Shown here one piece after another: positions 27,463 through 36,809 of a stretch of 64,000 nucleotides of DNA. The DNA is taken from NCBI RefSeq assembly GCF_900113135.1, contig NZ_FOOH01000008.1:104006-168005 (forward strand), read 5' to 3'. Position 1 is the first letter of the stretch, and the number at the start of each line of letters is the position of its first letter. The DNA is from Salegentibacter agarivorans (GTDB lineage Bacteria; Bacteroidota; Bacteroidia; Flavobacteriales; Flavobacteriaceae). A program made the translations under genes and the position numbers. The notes beneath the pieces are model-generated. The model was given only the letters and a program-made list of their open reading frames with translations. It did not search any database and was not told where the DNA came from.

Positions 27463-28935
27463 TTATTTCTTTTGCGGTAATTCACGGGTCAACCAACCTC
27501 TTTTACTGGCAGTTGCCATAGCGTAAGGTGTAATCCAGAACAAGCCAAACGTATAGAAAATACTATAGGAGTAGATCCAGAAAGATTCAGCTATATTATA
27601 TTTTTTAGCATAGAAAAATGCCGGTAGACTAGAGAATATAAGGATACTCAATAGTGTTGAAGTAAGAAAAAGAACCGGATGCGCTATAAGCAGAATAAAC
27701 ATAATTATAATAGCAGGATAGGTTGTAAGCATATTCATCCACTGGTTTAATAATAGCAAACGTGGACCGGATTTTGAACCTGTTCTAAAGGTTTTAAATG
27801 CAAATTTAGACATCATCAGGTTTTCACGCACGTTACTTCTTTCCCAACGTGTAAACATTTTATGTAAACTGCTGAATTTTTCAGGGATATTGGTAAGCAC
27901 ATACGCATTCCGCTGGAATAAAACGTGGAAACCCTGTGATAAGATCATATTGGTCATGGCACGGTCTTCTCCAATATCGGTAGGTTTACCCATAAAGGTT
28001 TGGTTAATCCATTGAGGCAGACAGTTTTTTACTGCAGTGGCACGGTATGCTGCTAAGGCTCCAGGGGTACACAATACCGAACCCAGTACGCTTTGGGCGG
28101 AACGAATAAATTCAAAACTAAAGACAAAACTCACATTAAGCATTCTAGGAATAATCGCTTTTTGATTGTTTAAAACACGAACATTCCCTGCAACAGCGCC
28201 ACAGTTTTTATTGGTTACAAAGGGTGAAACCAGGTTACGTAATGTATCGGTTTCTACAATAGAATCACTATCCACCGTTACGAAAACCTCGCCAGTGCCC
28301 AGGTTGAATCCTCGGTAAAGTGCATGTCTCTTTCCCTGGTTATGGGGTTGCTGATAGATGGATACCCGGGTTCCAAGTTCTTCTTTTGCCAATTTCATCC
28401 AGTACCAGGTATCATCTTTACTCCCATCATCAATAGCGATTATTTGTAATTTTTCAGCAGGAAAATCACTGTTCACAAGACTTTTTAAGGTTTCATAAAC
28501 CTGTTTTCCCTCGTTATAAGCTGGGACGATTATAGTAGAAAAAGGTAATTGGGCATCTGGGACTGAATTTATAGGTTTGTATTTAAAAAATAGTCTCGCC
28601 AGGTAGGTTAGAAAACCGAGCCTAAATAACAACAGAAGCCCTGCGATTATTAGCAGTACACTACCCCCGAGAGTATTTCTCCTACTTAGGTTAATCTCCC
28701 GGAAATCGGCATGAAAAAAATAAAAAGATAAAGCTGCCGCTATAAATAATAAGAATGTTCCTGCAATGATGAACAGGTGTCTTTTTGTAAAGCTTGCTTT
28801 TTTATAATCGGATGTATTGGTATTATTCTCTCTTACAGTCTTTGCTTTTTGATGCAACGCCTTTTTGGAGTTCGTCTTCTTCTGATCTTTAAAAACCTTT
28901 GGTTGAGCGGGGGATAAATCAACATTAGATATCAT
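27463..28935 (-). CDS. Membrane family 2 glycosyltransferase (hyaluronan/chitooligosaccharide synthase-like)
   Basis: 490 residues. Two N-terminal membrane segments (about 50-72 and 85-115), then a processive GT2 domain: STIIVPAYNEG, IAIDDGSKDDTW, TVDSDSIVETDTLR (DxD), and the late TRWERSN motif (variant of QxxRW). Three to four C-terminal membrane helices follow. This matches hyaluronan-synthase/NodC-like enzymes that polymerise and extrude a beta-linked glycan. The basic, lysine-rich first 45 residues are unusual. Product unknown. Confidence 0.85.
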   Translation of the reverse strand: MISNVDLSPAQPKVFKDQKKTNSKKALHQKAKTVRENNTNTSDYKKASFTKRHLFIIAGTFLLFIAAALSFYFFHADFREINLSRRNTLGGSVLLIIAGLLLLFRLGFLTYLARLFFKYKPINSVPDAQLPFSTIIVPAYNEGKQVYETLKSLVNSDFPAEKLQIIAIDDGSKDDTWYWMKLAKEELGTRVSIYQQPHNQGKRHALYRGFNLGTGEVFVTVDSDSIVETDTLRNLVSPFVTNKNCGAVAGNVRVLNNQKAIIPRMLNVSFVFSFEFIRSAQSVLGSVLCTPGALAAYRATAVKNCLPQWINQTFMGKPTDIGEDRAMTNMILSQGFHVLFQRNAYVLTNIPEKFSSLHKMFTRWERSNVRENLMMSKFAFKTFRTGSKSGPRLLLLNQWMNMLTTYPAIIIMFILLIAHPVLFLTSTLLSILIFSSLPAFFYAKKYNIAESFWIYSYSIFYTFGLFWITPYAMATASKRGWLTRELPQKK

Positions 28936-29383
28936 ACTGTTTCTGTTTTTTATTTAACTTTCAGCCTATTAGTTTCTTTTAGCACCTAAACCATAATAGT
29001 CCTGTAGTATTTTTTTAGATCAAAGCAAGATCTATACCCGGACAATAACTGCTGAAAATGAACCAATTACCAAATACCTATGGTGAATAAAATGGGGTGA
29101 ATATGGGAATGTTGGGGAGAAAATCTACATCAAAACAAAATCTTTTAAGAAAATCACCCTGCCAATTATTCAAAGTTTGCAGCTGGTTCAATTAAATAAT
29201 TAATTACAATCGCCTTATTCCTGGCTTCTTGGCTTGGAGTCCGATATAACCAGTTTTAATAGTACACTGATTTTGACCTTGAGAACAGAACCTCTAAGGC
29301 TTACTTAATCTAGATTCTATTAGCCGCTAAGAGATATTTCTAAACGACCCAGAGTGTCGGATCGGTATAAATCCAGATATATT
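28936..29383. other. Spacer, no gene seen
   Basis: About 450 AT-rich bases between the GT2 start and the end of the next AraC-type gene. No supported frame, hairpin or clear promoter was recognised. Confidence 0.4.
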
Positions 29384-30295
29384 TTATGTGTTACGAGTGA
29401 TTTTTTTATAGAATCTAGGAGTTAATTGAGTGAACTTTTTAAAACTCTTCGAAAAATGGGGATAGGAACTAAAACCCATCTTATTTGAAATTTCAGTTAA
29501 GGAAAGATCTGTATTTTCTATGAGTATTTTACATTTCCGAATGCGCTGCTTGTTGTAGTACTGAGTGGGAGTACAACCAAAAACTTCTTTGAAACCGTTT
29601 TTTATTTTATATTTATTGGTATTAAAGAGGCCTGCTAACTGATCTAACGTTTTTGGAGGCTCTTCCAAATGGTGCATAATATAGATATGGATTTCGTGAA
29701 ATAGTTTTTGATCCCATCTTGAATAGGTTTTTATTTCAGAATTCTCGGGAAGTTCTGAGAAAAAATCCTCGGTGGTATCCATAAGGTAAGAAGTTACAGT
29801 ATATTTTTCATCCCTCATACCGGTTAGCCTGGAGATTACAGTATGTAAATCAATTTTCAAAAGTTCATCAAAATGATATTCCAGGGTAATATTAAAAGAT
29901 TGTTCATTTCCTTCTAAGAATTCCGTTATTTTTTTGGTCCATCTATCTTGAGATTTTTTGATTAACAATTCATAAAATGGTTTGTCAATAATAGTATTGG
30001 GATCAATTACAATATTATCAGGATGTGTATAACTATAATCCACCACCTTTAGATTTTCATCTAATAAAAAGGTAGCTGTACGAATCATCATAATTTGGGT
30101 TTGCCGGTTAAGCAACAAAAATTGATGTCGTTTCCTGCGTAGTTCTTCTGCCGTTTGATTTACATAAGCATTGAGCCCTTCGAGCTCATCCCTGTGGTGA
30201 GTTCTTTTTATTTGATAAGCAAAATTACCTTTTGCCATTTCAGTAAGCATACGGTATATACCACGTAAATTTACCCTATTAAATACACGTTCCAT
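29384..30295 (-). CDS. AraC-type regulator with HAMP-like N-terminus (second copy)
   Basis: 303 residues. Residues about 10-55 (LTEMAKGNFAYQIKRTHHRDELEGLNAYVNQTAEELRRK) look like a HAMP domain lacking a membrane segment. A sensor-like middle follows (MMIRTATFLLDENLKVVDYSYTH). The C-terminal AraC HTH is clear (KTLDQLAGLFNTNKYKIKNGFKEVFGCTPTQYY, then LTEISNKMGFSSYPHFSKSFKKFTQLTPRFYK). It is paralogous in layout to the gene at 19368 and likewise follows a DUF7793-like gene, 11 bases downstream of it. Confidence 0.85.
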   Translation of the reverse strand: MERVFNRVNLRGIYRMLTEMAKGNFAYQIKRTHHRDELEGLNAYVNQTAEELRRKRHQFLLLNRQTQIMMIRTATFLLDENLKVVDYSYTHPDNIVIDPNTIIDKPFYELLIKKSQDRWTKKITEFLEGNEQSFNITLEYHFDELLKIDLHTVISRLTGMRDEKYTVTSYLMDTTEDFFSELPENSEIKTYSRWDQKLFHEIHIYIMHHLEEPPKTLDQLAGLFNTNKYKIKNGFKEVFGCTPTQYYNKQRIRKCKILIENTDLSLTEISNKMGFSSYPHFSKSFKKFTQLTPRFYKKITRNT

Positions 30296-30306
30296 AATTG
30301 TAGGTT

Positions 30307-30687
30307 TTAATTAATACTTCTTTGGCTGTATGGCTTTAGAAATTGTATTGCCTGGTTTCTATCGTTGAATACTTGAATGGGTATTTGGTGATTTAGAGTT
30401 TGAATATAGAATTCGGTAAGGCGGAGCGCCACTGGAGAGGTTACATAAAATGCTAAAGCTTTTATAAAAAGAGCACCTTCCTGAGCAAGGTAGTGCCTGG
30501 CATCTGACTGAGAATCAATCCGACCGGAAAGCTTACAACAAACGGGATATTCCTTGTTATGCTGAAATCCCATTCGCTCTTGCACAATCCTTTTTGCTAC
30601 TTTTAAAGTGAAAATTAGATCCTCCTTATAATCTACGAATAGAATGCCATCAACAATACAATATTTACCATACTTACCTTCAAACAT
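30307..30687 (-). CDS. Small STAS-like protein (DUF7793-type, second copy)
   Basis: 126 residues from the ATG at 30685-30687 (MFEGKYGKYCIVDGILFVDYKEDL); a TTG one codon upstream is less likely. It shares the pattern of the 20321 protein: VCCKLSGRIDSQSDARHYLAQEG, ALAFYVTSPVALRLTEFYIQ, VFNDRNQAIQFLKPY. It is probably co-transcribed with the AraC-type gene that follows. Confidence 0.72.
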   Translation of the reverse strand: MFEGKYGKYCIVDGILFVDYKEDLIFTLKVAKRIVQERMGFQHNKEYPVCCKLSGRIDSQSDARHYLAQEGALFIKALAFYVTSPVALRLTEFYIQTLNHQIPIQVFNDRNQAIQFLKPYSQRSIN

Positions 30688-30878
30688 CAACGGGGGGATT
30701 TTCGTTTAAGTAGGGTTTTTTAAGCGAATACCTGGAAAAACCAGCTTATTCAACTCAAATATAAAAGATAAAGGTCAGAAATACTTATACATTTCAACAG
30801 TGAACTTGTGAATTTCATTAATTTTTGACTTTTTTTTATTTTTTTGAATAGCTAACTGATATAATTTGAGTTAATTTA

Positions 30879-31808
30879 ATGACAGATGAGGATTTACCCT
30901 GTACCAATTCCTTAAACAAACCAAACTTGAAAATAGCCCAACAACGATTTTATTTATTTTCATTTACTACCAGTATGTTTGAAAAGGACATGGAGACATT
31001 TAGTGAAAACATCGAACGCTTAATTCATTCGGGGAAAACCGAGCTGAAAATGGCTGATGACGGGATAAGGTTGTGCATCCAAACCTTATCAAAACTTCAA
31101 AAACAGGTTGATAAAGAAGACTTTGAGGATACCCAGACGGAGATTGAGTTTTTCAAAAATATCAAACCCATACCCATGAGTTACCTGATTTATTTCACGG
31201 AAGTTCGATCCTGTGAACTAATGTTGCCCAAGGCTGGTGATTCTCATAAGGTTCGGTATTTAGAAAAAGAAATTAAAAAAATTAATAAGTTCTTTTCCGC
31301 CAACAATCGTTTTGTGAATTATATGGAACAAAACAAAAATTACCTCGACTTCGAATTTTTTAGCCGGGAAGGGAGGAGAGATTTTTCCTTTAGTCCCGTT
31401 ATAAATTATTATCAGAATCCCGAGTTTTCGACTACTCATGATATGTTATGGTCCAAGGTGCAAGCCCTTTACCGCTATATCCATTATATTAGGGAGAAAC
31501 TAGAATTGATTCAACCCGGTAGCAACAGTAATTTTCGAAAACGTCAACCCAATTTACTGGTATGGTCGGGCTGTAAAATTTCACTGGCAGAAGTAATTTA
31601 TGCCCTATACCATGCAGGAGACATTAACCATGGAACTGCAGATCTCAAGACCTTATTCTCTGTCTTTGAAGATGTCTTTAATATCAAATTTGATAATTTT
31701 TATAAAACCTACGGGGAAATGAAAGCCCGAAAAGATCCGCGGGCAAAATACCTCCTTGAAATTGCTACTAACCTGGAAGCCAAAATGCGCAGAGAGGATG
31801 ACAAATAA
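30879..31808 (+). CDS. RteC-domain protein
   Basis: 309 residues that match RteC, the regulator of excision and transfer in CTnDOT-type Bacteroidota conjugative elements: an all-helical protein with KPIPMSYLIYFTEVRSCELMLPK, FEFFSREGRRDF and LVWSGCKISLAEVIYALYHAGDINHG, ending in KARKDPRAKYLLEIATNLEAKM. It marks the start of mobile-element DNA. A small excisionase-like HTH gene follows 250 bases later on the same strand. Confidence 0.9.
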   Translation: MTDEDLPCTNSLNKPNLKIAQQRFYLFSFTTSMFEKDMETFSENIERLIHSGKTELKMADDGIRLCIQTLSKLQKQVDKEDFEDTQTEIEFFKNIKPIPMSYLIYFTEVRSCELMLPKAGDSHKVRYLEKEIKKINKFFSANNRFVNYMEQNKNYLDFEFFSREGRRDFSFSPVINYYQNPEFSTTHDMLWSKVQALYRYIHYIREKLELIQPGSNSNFRKRQPNLLVWSGCKISLAEVIYALYHAGDINHGTADLKTLFSVFEDVFNIKFDNFYKTYGEMKARKDPRAKYLLEIATNLEAKMRREDDK

Positions 31809-32060
31809 TTTTCGAAGTATCTTCTTACTACAAAAAACCAGTAAAGCATTATTTCTTATTGCATCTTAAGGCTAATTTCATAACACCTGATCTTTAATTT
31901 CAACATTTCTTATTGAATGTGGTTAAATGTTAAAGTTTTTCGTACTACGAAGAATATGGGGAATTATTTCCCTGAAACATTCTCATTTTTATAGAACAAT
32001 TATTATTAAACCGGGCCAGGAATTATAATTGCTATTCCCAGCCATAAAAAGTGTTCTATT

Positions 32061-32339
32061 ATGTCAACACCAATTACCAGAGATGATCTTCAGGATTTTA
32101 AAATGGAGCTACTCAGAGACATTAAACAGCTGCTTAACCAACAGAAATCAACTAAATTAAAAAAGTACTTAAGATCGTCAGAAGTTATGGACTATTTACA
32201 AATCAGTCCAGGGACACTTCAGAATTTACGGTTAAACGGTACACTTCCCTATATCAAAATTGGCCGTATCATTTATTACGAACCAGCGGAAGTCCAAAAA
32301 GTAATGGAGAAGAATCGTATACTAAATTTAGGCCTATAA
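32061..32339 (+). CDS. Excisionase-like helix-turn-helix protein
   Basis: 92 residues: an N-terminal coiled segment (RDDLQDFKMELLRDIKQLLNQQ) and a MerR-type winged HTH (YLRSSEVMDYLQISPGTLQNLRLNGTLPYIKIGRIIYY), the HTH_17 family that includes phage and transposon excisionases. Downstream of RteC in many Bacteroidota elements. No integrase is visible nearby. Confidence 0.85.
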   Translation: MSTPITRDDLQDFKMELLRDIKQLLNQQKSTKLKKYLRSSEVMDYLQISPGTLQNLRLNGTLPYIKIGRIIYYEPAEVQKVMEKNRILNLGL

Positions 32340-32397
32340 AAAGTTTTATTCTTATTAGCCTGCAAGCTGCCTAATGAATGGAACACTGAGTAAACCT

Positions 32398-33372
32398 TCA
32401 ACTTCGGTTTTCCTGTCTAAGTGTTTCTGCCATTGAAAGTAATTTCTCATTAATAATTTCGGCATTTTCTTTTTTTGTAATTATGGAACCGTGATTTGCA
32501 TCCATATAAAATTGTTTTCCCCTAGTCGATAGTTCTTTCAGTTCTTTTTGCATCTTGAACCATATCTTAGGATCACCATACTGTTTATTCGCTGTAAAAA
32601 CCAAGACAGGTAAGGAATCTAAATTCTTTGCTCTACCTGCTCGTAAAAGAATATCATCATTTATCTTATTTTCTTTTACATACCTACGATAAATATCCCC
32701 TGAATATGAAGTCAGATCCAGTTTACGATCCTTGGCATCTTTTGGTAGGTGTTTATCTATAGATTTTGGATTAGTTATTTCATAATATGCTCCCGTTATT
32801 CCCATATCAGAAAGTATTGCAACAGATTTTATTAAGAATACTTGATTTTCATCAAACATTTCATTTGCTGCCAATCGTTCCCATTGTTCGGGATGACTCG
32901 AATCCAGGAAAACCATTCCTTTTACTTCATTTGGGTACAGGTCTCGGAATATTAGATTATAAGGACCACCCATAGAGTGACCTGCCAAAATATATGGTGG
33001 TTTTTCACCATTTTTTTCTAGTAATTTATGTAATTGGCGCGCATAAAATTCCGGGGTAATACTGTCTTTACTCGATTCGCTAAACCATTTTCCTTCTCTG
33101 TCATAGCGCACAACTCTCATATCCTTTTTCAATCCTTCTGCAACCCAATGAAATATATCTGTATCACCACCTGCACCTGATTCAAGGACAAGGGTTGGTA
33201 AATCATTCTTTTCACCCTCTGCTCTTATATGAAGTTTTGTTCCATCAACATCAACTAATTTCCCTGGTGGAAGTGGTTTTGAACTAAATAAACGGAAAGC
33301 TAATCCTGATATCAATAACAGTATTAGAAGTCCTGCTAAAATATTACCAGTCCATTTTAAAATTTTCTTCAT
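32398..33372 (-). CDS. Membrane-anchored alpha/beta hydrolase
   Basis: 324 residues: an N-terminal membrane segment (ILKWTGNILAGLLILLLISGLAF), then an alpha/beta hydrolase domain with LVLESGAGGDTDIFHWV, the nucleophile elbow GHSMGGPYN (Ser), GMVFLDSSHPEQW and a late DANHGSIITKKEN carrying the likely catalytic His. Serine hydrolase of unknown substrate. Lies between element genes and toxin-antitoxin debris, so it may be cargo. Confidence 0.85.
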   Translation of the reverse strand: MKKILKWTGNILAGLLILLLISGLAFRLFSSKPLPPGKLVDVDGTKLHIRAEGEKNDLPTLVLESGAGGDTDIFHWVAEGLKKDMRVVRYDREGKWFSESSKDSITPEFYARQLHKLLEKNGEKPPYILAGHSMGGPYNLIFRDLYPNEVKGMVFLDSSHPEQWERLAANEMFDENQVFLIKSVAILSDMGITGAYYEITNPKSIDKHLPKDAKDRKLDLTSYSGDIYRRYVKENKINDDILLRAGRAKNLDSLPVLVFTANKQYGDPKIWFKMQKELKELSTRGKQFYMDANHGSIITKKENAEIINEKLLSMAETLRQENRS

Positions 33373-33605
33373 CGAAAGCTTTCTTTAAAATTTTTCAAGG
33401 TTTGCGTTTTGCAAGTTATTAAAATAGGGAATTGGATTTGGCGAATTAGCAGTTTATATTACTGATTTCGAAAATTACATTTTTTCCACAATTGCCATAT
33501 TGCGATAAATATTTGTTATAGAAATCTTTTTCATATTTTTTCTTTTCCAATGTATTTCAGCCAAGGCTGTAACCATTAGCTGGTGCTGCAAGAAATTGAA
33601 TATTT

Positions 33606-33900
33606 AGATCTTTAAATTCTTTTGAGCCTTCTTTGTCTGTATTTGTTACAATAGGGTTGTCTTTAATGTCAATTTACCCATTGGATTAAATTTTATACCT
33701 ACATTGAAATCTACTTCTGCATAAGAAAGATTTTATGCTCTTTCTCCGAAAATCTCAAAATCGACATCATAGGTTCTGTCTAATTCCATTTCAAATATTT
33801 TCGACCATTGATTTAAGTATAAACCTTGTAATTTGTGGGATGAGCAGAAAAACTGTCCGTCAATTTCTATTTTTAATGGTAGTCAAGTATGTTTTTTAAA
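33606..33900 (-). pseudogene. Chimeric remnant: GyrI-like effector domain joined to a DUF1801 start
   Basis: Reading the minus strand gives IEIDGQFFCSSHKLQGLY, MELDRTYDVDFEIFGERA, a stop, then EVDFNVGIKFNP followed directly by MGKLTLKT, then a frame that ends. The first part resembles the C-terminus of a GyrI/AraC-effector-binding protein. MGKLTLKT is identical to the start of the intact DUF1801 gene at 35410. A segment of about 60 bases (33660-33722) is repeated at 35390-35450. Confidence 0.6.
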
Positions 33901-33942
33901 TAAATATTCCGCAATTCACGTTTTCATTGCTACCTCTAGTGC

Positions 33943-34275
33943 CTATGCTACTTTAAAATCTCCATCTTTCATTTCAACACTAAATTTGATATTAGCTTTT
34001 AATGCTCGGAAGATTTTTAAAATCGTCTCAATAGTTACATTTTTTGCATTCCGTTCTAGTTTGGAAATTTGTGATTTCTGAACTCCGACCAATTCTCCAA
34101 GCTGCTCTTGGGTCAATTGTCTTTCCTTTCTGGCAGATCTTATCATTTCTCCTAAAACTTCCAATTTTAGGTCAAATTCATATTTGTCGCGCTCCTTTGT
34201 TCCAACTTCTCCAATGTGTTTGTCTTTCATTTGGTCGAGCGTCATCATTTTCAATTTTTTCTTTTTGATTTCCAT
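33943..34275 (-). CDS. higA: HigA-like XRE antitoxin
   Basis: 110 residues; the HTH covers about 42-95 (LGEMIRSARKERQLTQEQLGELVGVQKSQISKLERNAKNVTIETILKIFRAL). The N-terminal helix and the ending FSVEMKDGDFKVA are typical of antitoxins encoded after a HigB-type toxin. It is intact and starts 12 bases after the toxin frame. It should bind and neutralise HigB and repress the operon; here the toxin gene is frameshifted. Confidence 0.85.
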   Translation of the reverse strand: MEIKKKKLKMMTLDQMKDKHIGEVGTKERDKYEFDLKLEVLGEMIRSARKERQLTQEQLGELVGVQKSQISKLERNAKNVTIETILKIFRALKANIKFSVEMKDGDFKVA

Positions 34276-34287
34276 AACATTTGATTT

Positions 34288-34619
34288 TTATTGATCAAAA
34301 TATTCGTTTTTTATCTGTTTTGCTTTTTCAATTTCGGATTTTGGCACTTTGTCGACTTTTTTGATAATTCCGTGTGTTGAAATTACAAGTGTTTCAGTTT
34401 TTTCCGTTTTATCCCAGAAGGCAAATAATCTATATTGAAGTCCGCTAAATTTGGTTCTGAACTCCCAAATATCCTCCGTAAGTTTCTTGAATAATTTCGG
34501 GTCGTTTACAAGTTTCTCTTTATCTAAATTGTAGTAGATTTTTTTCTCGTTTTTTGGTCTAGATTTTCAAGAAAGTCAATGGCCTGTTCTAGAAATACCA
34601 CTTCAAATTTTTTCTCCAT
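34288..34619 (-). pseudogene. higB: HigB-like toxin gene with a single-base frameshift
   Basis: From the ATG at 34617-34619 the frame reads MEKKFEVVFLEQAIDFLENL, reaches a run of seven A (34539-34545 as T on the plus strand) and hits a stop five codons later. One extra A would restore KKIYYNLDKEKL, LFKKLTEDIWEFR and GLQYRLFAFWDKTEK, the standard HigB/Gp49 RNase sequence, through to the stop at 34288. So the gene is whole except for one missing base. The cause may be mutation, polymerase slippage, or a base-calling error. Confidence 0.85.
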
Positions 34620-34689
34620 TGAGATTCATTTGTAATTCTTAAACAACAAAGGTAATACAAAGTTGCAATATATGGAAACTTTTTTTACT

Positions 34690-34970
34690 GATGTGGTTGC
34701 CTTACAGGTAAGGTTCCATGTCGAGGAGTAAAGGGAGTTCTCGAGTCACCGGATATGATATAGAGAAGTTAGCCAGCAAGTTACCTAACATATTAAGCAC
34801 TTTCCCACCCCATCACCGAACCTCTCGTGCTATTACGATGTCAAAAGGCTCTAATCTAAAATTTTCATTATCGAACCGCCGCCGCATACGAGACCTTTAA
34901 GTACGGTATTGTAGAGGCGATGTCCGCCAGTTTCTGGTGGAGCCATCTATTCGATTGGTCACTGGCTTTT
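34690..34970 (+). other. Group II intron-like 3' fragment
   Basis: The stretch at 34874-34965 contains GAACCGCC, CATACG, GTACGGT with TTGTAGAGG and a late CTATTCGAT, an order seen at the domain IV-VI end of bacterial group II introns. Upstream, 34718-34900 is an open frame that resembles nothing I know and may be the maturase tail in a wrong frame. No intact reverse transcriptase is present. Class is likely but not proven. Confidence 0.4.
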
Positions 34971-34981
34971 TTTATTCAACT

Positions 34982-35410
34982 TCAAATTCCCAACGTAATT
35001 TGTTCTTTTACCTTATGATAGATCAAGGAAGCCTTAATACATTCTTTTAACTCTAATTCTGGAATTTTCTGGTTTAAGTGAAAGACAATTGCTCGTTTTC
35101 CCTCGTATTGAAATTTGTGATCAAAAACTAACCTGAAAGTATCAACCAATCTACTCGTACATTGGAAATACATTGCATATTGGTCAGGTGTTTTTTCTTT
35201 CCAATCCATTCGCAAAGTACTGCCGTTTTTAGTAACAAAGCTGGGTTCTCCCCATTTCAATGTTTCTTCTAAAACGGTTATACCTTCGGTTTCTTCTGCT
35301 GTTTCAATTACCAATTCACGCAGATATTGCATTTTATCGCGAACAATGTCGGGATAACTCGCAAAAACTGTCTCTACCTTTGGGTCTGTCTTTAATGTTA
35401 ATTTACCCAT
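34982..35410 (-). CDS. DUF1801-domain protein
   Basis: 142 residues beginning MGKLTLKTDPKVETVFASYPDIVRDKMQYLRELV, with LEETLKWGEPSFVTKNGSTLRMDWKEK and QYAMYFQC, the DUF1801 (YdhG-like) pattern. Fold known, function unknown. The 60 bases before its start are repeated near 33660-33722, where the same first eight residues are attached to a pseudogene. Confidence 0.88.
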   Translation of the reverse strand: MGKLTLKTDPKVETVFASYPDIVRDKMQYLRELVIETAEETEGITVLEETLKWGEPSFVTKNGSTLRMDWKEKTPDQYAMYFQCTSRLVDTFRLVFDHKFQYEGKRAIVFHLNQKIPELELKECIKASLIYHKVKEQITLGI

Positions 35411-35465
35411 TTGATTGAATTTTTTATACCTTTATAGAAATCTACTTCCCTATGCAATATGTTGT
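35411..35465. repeat. Copy of the GyrI-tail/DUF1801-start repeat
   Basis: The bases up to and across the DUF1801 start (about 35390-35450) match 33660-33722 at roughly 85 percent by eye. On the minus strand both encode a GyrI-like tail (EVDFYKGIK here, EVDFNVGIK there). Confidence 0.7.
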
Positions 35466-35707
35466 ATTTACTTATTCACAAGGGATCAGGGTGCTTATGC
35501 GGTACGAGTGTTGTACAAACTTTAAGAATTAAAGAAAATCAAAGTCTTTAAAAACAAAATACAGATTCCCTCTCTATCGTATTTTATACTTTGGGAATTC
35601 AATATTTAAATATCTACATAATTCTCTTAAGCGCATTCTAAATTGGAGTTTTGCTATTTGCCAAGTAACCGCATTATTCATTTTTAAAATATTATCATGC
35701 GAATGCA

Positions 35708-36331
35708 TCATCTTGTCTTACTTACCTTGTAACTGCTATCAAACAATAATAATAGTAAGGGATTATCTATTACCGATTCTTCAGTATCAATATCAAAGAT
35801 GTTTTGGTCTTCTTTATTGTTGAATTGCTTGTATTTTTCCAGTAAATCTTTATACAGCTTGATAAGTGATATTTCTTCCGTGGTATAATATAAATCGTAA
35901 ATATCTTTTTTGGCCGGACGACTGGAAGCACTCATTAACTTAAATAAACCAATATCCCTTACAGAAAACAAAAGTAAACCTTCTATTGTTTATACAGGGT
36001 CTAAAGCTTTCATATTTTGAATAAGATCTACCTTAATGGTCACTTCGTCTTTCTGAATAAAGAAACGTAAAAAAGTAAACTGATCACTTAACTTCATTGG
36101 ATCCATAAAGTTAATAGCCCTATTCTCAAAATGGTTTTCTACTTCTTGTTGAATTTCTTAAAAACCTTTAAACCCAATAATTTCTGTACAAAATAAATCG
36201 ATGTCTATCGATTCTCGATGATCGTAGCGAACAGCTAAGTTTGTTCCTCCTGCCAAGGCAAAAGACTGTAAACTTTTTAAGCTTTGTAATTCTTTTATGC
36301 TTTGATAAAGTACCGGACTTACGGCTTTCAT
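35708..36331 (-). pseudogene. AbiEii-type nucleotidyltransferase toxin with two in-frame stops
   Basis: From the ATG at 36329-36331 the product begins MKAVSPVLYQSIKELQSL, with the nucleotidyltransferase core FALAGGTNLAVRYDHRESIDIDLF. The frame is broken by a stop after IIGFKGF and another after MKALDPV, then continues TIEGLLLFSVRDIGLFKLMSA and KKDIYDLYY, as in AbiEii/AbiGii toxins. The start overlaps the stop of the intact DUF6922-like gene by 4 bases, so this was a two-gene module. The toxin is almost certainly dead. Confidence 0.8.
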
Positions 36332-36615
36332 AGCGAGTAACGGATAAAAGGTTTTGCGTTATAACGTTTGGTTACCAACTCACATATCTCATTGCTAATA
36401 CGCTCTTTGGTATTTCTAAGAATACTAATAATCTCTTTTTTAGAATAGATTTCTTCTAATCGTTGAATATCATTCTCAAACGTAGCTTGCGTTGTGGCAA
36501 ATAAAGCCCTGGGAATGATAATAGCTTTATCTTCTTTAACCGATAATCTACTGGCATCCAAATCCCAAAATAAGTGCTTAGGGAACTTTTTTGCTATGTT
36601 AACTTGTTTGTGCAA
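36328..36615 (-). CDS. DUF6922-like putative antitoxin
   Basis: 95 residues: NIAKKFPKHLFWDLDASRLSVKEDKAIIIPRALF, matching small DUF6922-type proteins that precede AbiEii-like nucleotidyltransferases in Bacteroidota. It overlaps the toxin start by the ATGA arrangement. The gene is intact while the toxin is not. Its own start lies within a short frame carrying HigA-like sequence. Confidence 0.68.
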   Translation of the reverse strand: MHKQVNIAKKFPKHLFWDLDASRLSVKEDKAIIIPRALFATTQATFENDIQRLEEIYSKKEIISILRNTKERISNEICELVTKRYNAKPFIRYSL

Positions 36616-36809
36616 GCTTTTAATTTGTTACAAAGATACAAAATAGTAGAGTAATGTTCTTCCGCTCGTTCATAATCTGCCACTAAATCTGATGACAGGT
36701 TTAATTCTATATAGTCAGGAGCTTCCGTGTTTTCGATATTATCTGGGTTTTGCAAAAGCTTTTCAATACGATGAAGTATGGCTTTATACTCTTTTTCTGT
36801 CTGTATCAT
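36594..36809 (-). pseudogene. Truncated HigA-like antitoxin N-terminus
   Basis: 71 residues starting MIQTEKEYKAILHRIEKLLQNPDN and NLSSDLVADYE, typical of the N-terminal part of HigA-family antitoxins, then diverging into AEEHYSTILYLCNK before the HTH. The HTH is missing. The frame is joined upstream to a truncated transposase and downstream to the DUF6922-like gene, indicating a recombination scar on both sides. Confidence 0.7.

Noticed and set aside
34718..34900. 60-residue plus-strand open frame
   Set aside because: It lies inside group II intron-like RNA, has arginine/serine-rich composition typical of RNA read as protein, and no family resemblance.
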